Assembly: GCA_003250275.1 (NCBI GenBank)
Contig: QKGW01000334.1
Coordinates: 1 to 7,622, forward strand
DNA from: Alphaproteobacteria bacterium
GTDB lineage: Bacteria; Pseudomonadota; Alphaproteobacteria; Rhodospirillales; Rhodospirillaceae
DNA length: 7,622 nt
Direction of reading: 5' to 3'
The first letter of the stretch is position 1. Each line of letters begins with the position of its first letter. This document shows positions 5,714 through 7,622 of this stretch, piece by piece. Below the pieces are notes generated by a model, which did no database searches, was not told where the DNA came from, and saw only the letters and a list, made by a program, of their open reading frames with translations. The position numbers and the translations under genes were made by a program.

Positions 5714-5950
5714 ATGACTCGCGAAGTCAAGGTGCTCGGTCCGGGATGCAAGCGGTGCCAAACCACCGCCGAGATGGTGCGTGCCGAAGCGGAGCGCCTG
5801 GGGGTGGAGATCACCCTCGAAAAGGTCACCGACTACGCCGCAATCGCCGCCTACGGCATCGCCGCGACGCCGGGTGTGGTGGTCGACGGCAAGGTCGTGC
5901 ACGCCGGCGGTCTGCCGAAGGCCGAGGCGATCGGCGGCTGGCTCGCCTGA
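5714..5950 (+). CDS. Small thioredoxin-fold CXXC protein (redox-active disulfide protein 2 / TM0996-MTH895 type)
   Basis: This 78-residue cytoplasmic protein of minimal thioredoxin/glutaredoxin fold starts with the strand VKVLGPGC and has the redox pair C12-K-R-C15. Residues 31-40 are the second strand and DYAAIAAYGI the connecting helix. ATPGVVVDGKVV (51-62) contains the cis-proline loop (P53) and last strands, and the C-terminal helix PKAEAIGGWL closes the fold. It lacks the WCGPC site of ordinary thioredoxins. Proteins of this type are often encoded beside UPF0718 permeases, and here it is the third gene of the ars operon. AAGGGGA (5701-5707) overlaps the permease stop and is six bases before the ATG. 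It could reduce the permease cysteines, pass a thiol-bound metal to it, or serve as electron donor to ArsC; the sequence does not decide between these. Its TGA is one base from the opposing stop codon of the flavin reductase gene. Confidence 0.9.
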   Translation: MTREVKVLGPGCKRCQTTAEMVRAEAERLGVEITLEKVTDYAAIAAYGIAATPGVVVDGKVVHAGGLPKAEAIGGWLA

Positions 5951-5951
5951 G

Positions 5952-6563
5952 TCATTGCGGGCGGGGCATCACCCGCCGCGCGCCTTCCGAAATCGTGAAG
6001 TAGTCGGCCGCGCCGCCGCCGCGCAGCAGCGGCCGCGCCTTCACCGTGTCGAACACGCCGTCGACGATCAGATCGTCGGCGATGTGGATGCGCACCGCCT
6101 CGCCGAGCGCGAGCCAGGCGTCGATCTCGGCGCCTGTCGCGTCGGTGAGGCGGATCATCTGGGTGAGGCGGCATTCGAAACACACCGGGCTCTCGGCCAC
6201 GCGCGGCGCCGCCACCGCGTCGCCCGCCGCCGCGGTCAGCCCGGCGAGGACGAACTCGTCGGCGCCGCCGCTCGCCGAGGATGCGTTCATCGCCTCGGCG
6301 AGGTCCTCGGTCACGAGGTTCCAGGTGAACACCCCGGTTTCCGCGATGTTGCGCACGCTGTCCTTCCAGCCGAGGCTGCAGAACCCGAGGATCGGCGGCT
6401 TGTAGTTGAACAGGTTGAAGAAGCTGTAGGGCGCGAGGTTGCACGCGCCGTCCGCCGCGCGCGTGCCGATCCAGCCGATCGGGCGGGGCGCGACGATCGC
6501 ATTGAGCGGATCGTGGGCGAGGCCGTGGCCGAGCGCCGGGTCGTAGACGTGCATACCGTTCAC
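5952..6563 (-). CDS. Flavin reductase-like domain protein (FMN-binding split barrel, DIM6/NTAB type)
   Basis: This 203-residue protein is of the flavin-reductase-like family, which binds FMN in a split beta-barrel dimer and reduces flavin with NAD(P)H or serves as an oxidoreductase. Visible family landmarks are PRPIGWIGT (26-34), CNLAPYSFFN (41-50), the KDSVRNIAETGVFTWNLV stretch (67-84) lining the flavin phosphate site, LAEAMNASSA (88-97), ESPVCFECRL (124-133) and LGEAVRIHI (153-161). Subfamily function is unknown. Two starts are possible. The GTG at 6563 forms a GTGA overlap with the stop of the kinase gene and lies four bases from AGGAGG; the ATG at 6554 is 13 bases away, giving 200 residues. 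I prefer GTG because of the overlap. The gene is translationally coupled to a PAS-HWE kinase, which hints at a redox- or flavin-linked signalling unit, but substrate and partner cannot be read from the sequence. Confidence 0.9.
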   Translation of the reverse strand: MNGMHVYDPALGHGLAHDPLNAIVAPRPIGWIGTRAADGACNLAPYSFFNLFNYKPPILGFCSLGWKDSVRNIAETGVFTWNLVTEDLAEAMNASSASGGADEFVLAGLTAAAGDAVAAPRVAESPVCFECRLTQMIRLTDATGAEIDAWLALGEAVRIHIADDLIVDGVFDTVKARPLLRGGGAADYFTISEGARRVMPRPQ

Positions 6564-7622
6564 GGTTCCTCCTGGATCATGCCGCGCAGGGTGTAGCAGA
6601 GCCCGGCGGGGCCGTACTGCCGCACCGCCGCGCCGGAGAAGTAGGCGGGCACGACGCGGTCGGTGAGCACCGAACCGAATCCGGTCGCTGCGGGTTCCGC
6701 GACCGGCGGCCCGCCGGATTCGTGCCAAGTGAATTCGAAGCACTCGCCCGCCGCCGCCCAGCCGATCTCAACCCGCCCCGAATCGTTGGCAAGCGCGCCG
6801 TACTTCAGCGCGTTGGTGGCGAGCTCGTGCACCGCGAGCGCGATCCCGAGCGCGTGGCGCGCGCCGAGGCGCAGCTCCGGCCCGGCGGTGGCGACGCGCG
6901 CCGCCATCCCCGCGGTGTGGGGTTCGAGCGCGACGCGCACCACTTCGGAAAGGTCGGCGTTCGACCACGCGTCGTCGCTGAACACCTCCTGAACTCGCGC
7001 ATACGCGGCGAGCCGCGCCGCCGTCGCCGTCGCCGCCTGTTCGAGGGTCGCCGCGCCCTTGATGCTGTGCGTGACCATTGCCGAGATCACCGCGAGCATG
7101 TTCTTCATCCGGTGCACCAGCTCGGTCTTGAGCAGTTCCTGCTGGCGCTCGGCGGCGTCACGCGCGGCGAGGGCGCGCACCGCGTTCTCGACCTCGAAGG
7201 CGAGGGATTCGTTGGCGCGCTCGATCGCCGCCTGCGCCTTGACCTGAGCGGTGGTCTCGGACACCACGCTGAGAATTCCGACCACCCGTCCCTCGGGATC
7301 GCGCACCGGGCTGTAGGCGAGGCTCCAGTGGGCGAGTTCCTCGAAGCCGTTGCGGGTGAGCCACAGCGGTAGGTTCTCCTTGCGCACGGTCTCGCCCGCG
7401 ATCACGTCGCGGAACAGCGGCGCGAGTTCGTCCGCCAGCTCGGGCCAGATTTCGGTGAACGGCGCGCCGAGGGCTTGCTCCGCGCGCTGGCCGAGCATCG
7501 GCGTGAGCGCGGCGTTGAACAGCGTCGCGAGGTCGGGCAGCAGGCGCAGGGTCATCGGATGCGGCGAGGCGACCACCGAGAGCGCGAGCACGCGCAGCCA
7601 GTCGGGCCAGGCGTCGATCGGG
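6560..7622 (-). CDS. PAS-domain HWE-family sensor histidine kinase (N-terminus outside window)
   Basis: At least 353 residues are visible and the frame stays open to the window edge. The codons before the GTG at 7591 read PIDAWPDWLR, a stretch that commonly opens the first PAS-like domain of this family, so 7591 is not the true start. The order is a PAS domain (GTG-based residues about 15-115, ending SPVRDPEGRVVGILSVVSET), a coiled coil (about 116-155), then a dimerisation helix with the phosphoacceptor in ELVHRMKNML (H160, about 7112-7114). The ATP domain has an N-box AVHELATNALKYGAL (H255, N260) and FTWHESGGPP (W289-x-E291). The N-box histidine and W-x-E define HWE kinases, which lack the usual F box. 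A closing glycine segment (GFGSVLTDRVV) and YFSGAAVRQY complete the fold. The PAS shows no LOV-type cysteine motif, so it is not an obvious blue-light sensor. No transmembrane segment is visible. It overlaps the flavin reductase gene by 4 bases; no response regulator is in view. Confidence 0.93.
   Translation of the reverse strand, partial: PIDAWPDWLRVLALSVVASPHPMTLRLLPDLATLFNAALTPMLGQRAEQALGAPFTEIWPELADELAPLFRDVIAGETVRKENLPLWLTRNGFEELAHWSLAYSPVRDPEGRVVGILSVVSETTAQVKAQAAIERANESLAFEVENAVRALAARDAAERQQELLKTELVHRMKNMLAVISAMVTHSIKGAATLEQAATATAARLAAYARVQEVFSDDAWSNADLSEVVRVALEPHTAGMAARVATAGPELRLGARHALGIALAVHELATNALKYGALANDSGRVEIGWAAAGECFEFTWHESGGPPVAEPAATGFGSVLTDRVVPAYFSGAAVRQYGPAGLCYTLRGMIQEEP
6566..6573 (-). 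promoter_or_regulatory. Ribosome-binding site that decides the GTG start of the flavin reductase gene
   Basis: On the minus strand AGGAGGAA is followed by CC and GTG (6563). The site lies inside the last codons of the kinase gene. It is slightly too close to GTG (4 bases from AGGAGG) and too far from the ATG at 6554 (13 bases), so the GTG is the better but not certain choice. Confidence 0.6.

Noticed and set aside
6681..7591. LOV photoreceptor domain in the kinase
   Set aside because: The visible PAS region lacks the flavin-adduct cysteine motif; any sensor domain before it is outside the window.
1..7622. Mobile element, CRISPR array, tRNA or phage genes
   Set aside because: No transposase or integrase motifs, no regularly spaced repeats and no tRNA-like cloverleaf seen on either strand by eye.

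Overview
The window is a high-GC segment with dense, short-spaced genes. Codon use is strongly G/C-ending throughout, and the protein families point to an alphaproteobacterium, most likely Rhodospirillales-like. The taxonomic call is an inference from a GltB tail, an FzlA-like division protein of the type conserved in alphaproteobacteria, and an HWE-family histidine kinase. No rRNA, tRNA, CRISPR array, insertion sequence or phage gene is visible. No gene-free stretch exceeds about 135 bases.

Left half (1-3754), all on the plus strand. It opens with the last 178 codons of the glutamate synthase large subunit (gltB), closed by a strong hairpin terminator at 565-600. Next comes a 269-residue soluble protein I do not recognise (673-1482). 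A glutathione-S-transferase-fold protein that looks like the FtsZ-binding division factor FzlA follows 40 bases later (1523-2188). A 130-base gap with a candidate promoter leads to a stand-alone carboxyltransferase (2319-3713) that closely resembles the 5S subunit of propionibacterial transcarboxylase. It has no biotin domain and no biotin carboxylase partner nearby. A perfect 11-bp hairpin terminator (3724-3754) ends this half.

Middle (3789-5950), an arsenic-response locus. arsC (minus strand, 3804-4232) diverges from arsR-permease-thioredoxin (plus strand, 4333-5950) around a 100-base region holding a clean 6-6-6 inverted repeat, the likely ArsR operator. ArsR carries the C-x-C arsenite-sensing motif. 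The permease belongs to the UPF0718/DUF318 (ArsP-like) family. The last gene is a 78-residue CXXC thioredoxin-like protein. ArsC would reduce arsenate, ArsR would derepress both arms, and the permease with its small redox partner would handle the efflux side. No ArsB or ACR3 pump is present in the window.

Right end (5952-7622), minus strand. A PAS-HWE histidine kinase, cut by the window edge at its N-terminus, overlaps by 4 bases (GTGA) the start of a flavin-reductase-family FMN-binding protein. The flavin reductase gene runs tail to tail into the thioredoxin gene with a single base between stop codons.
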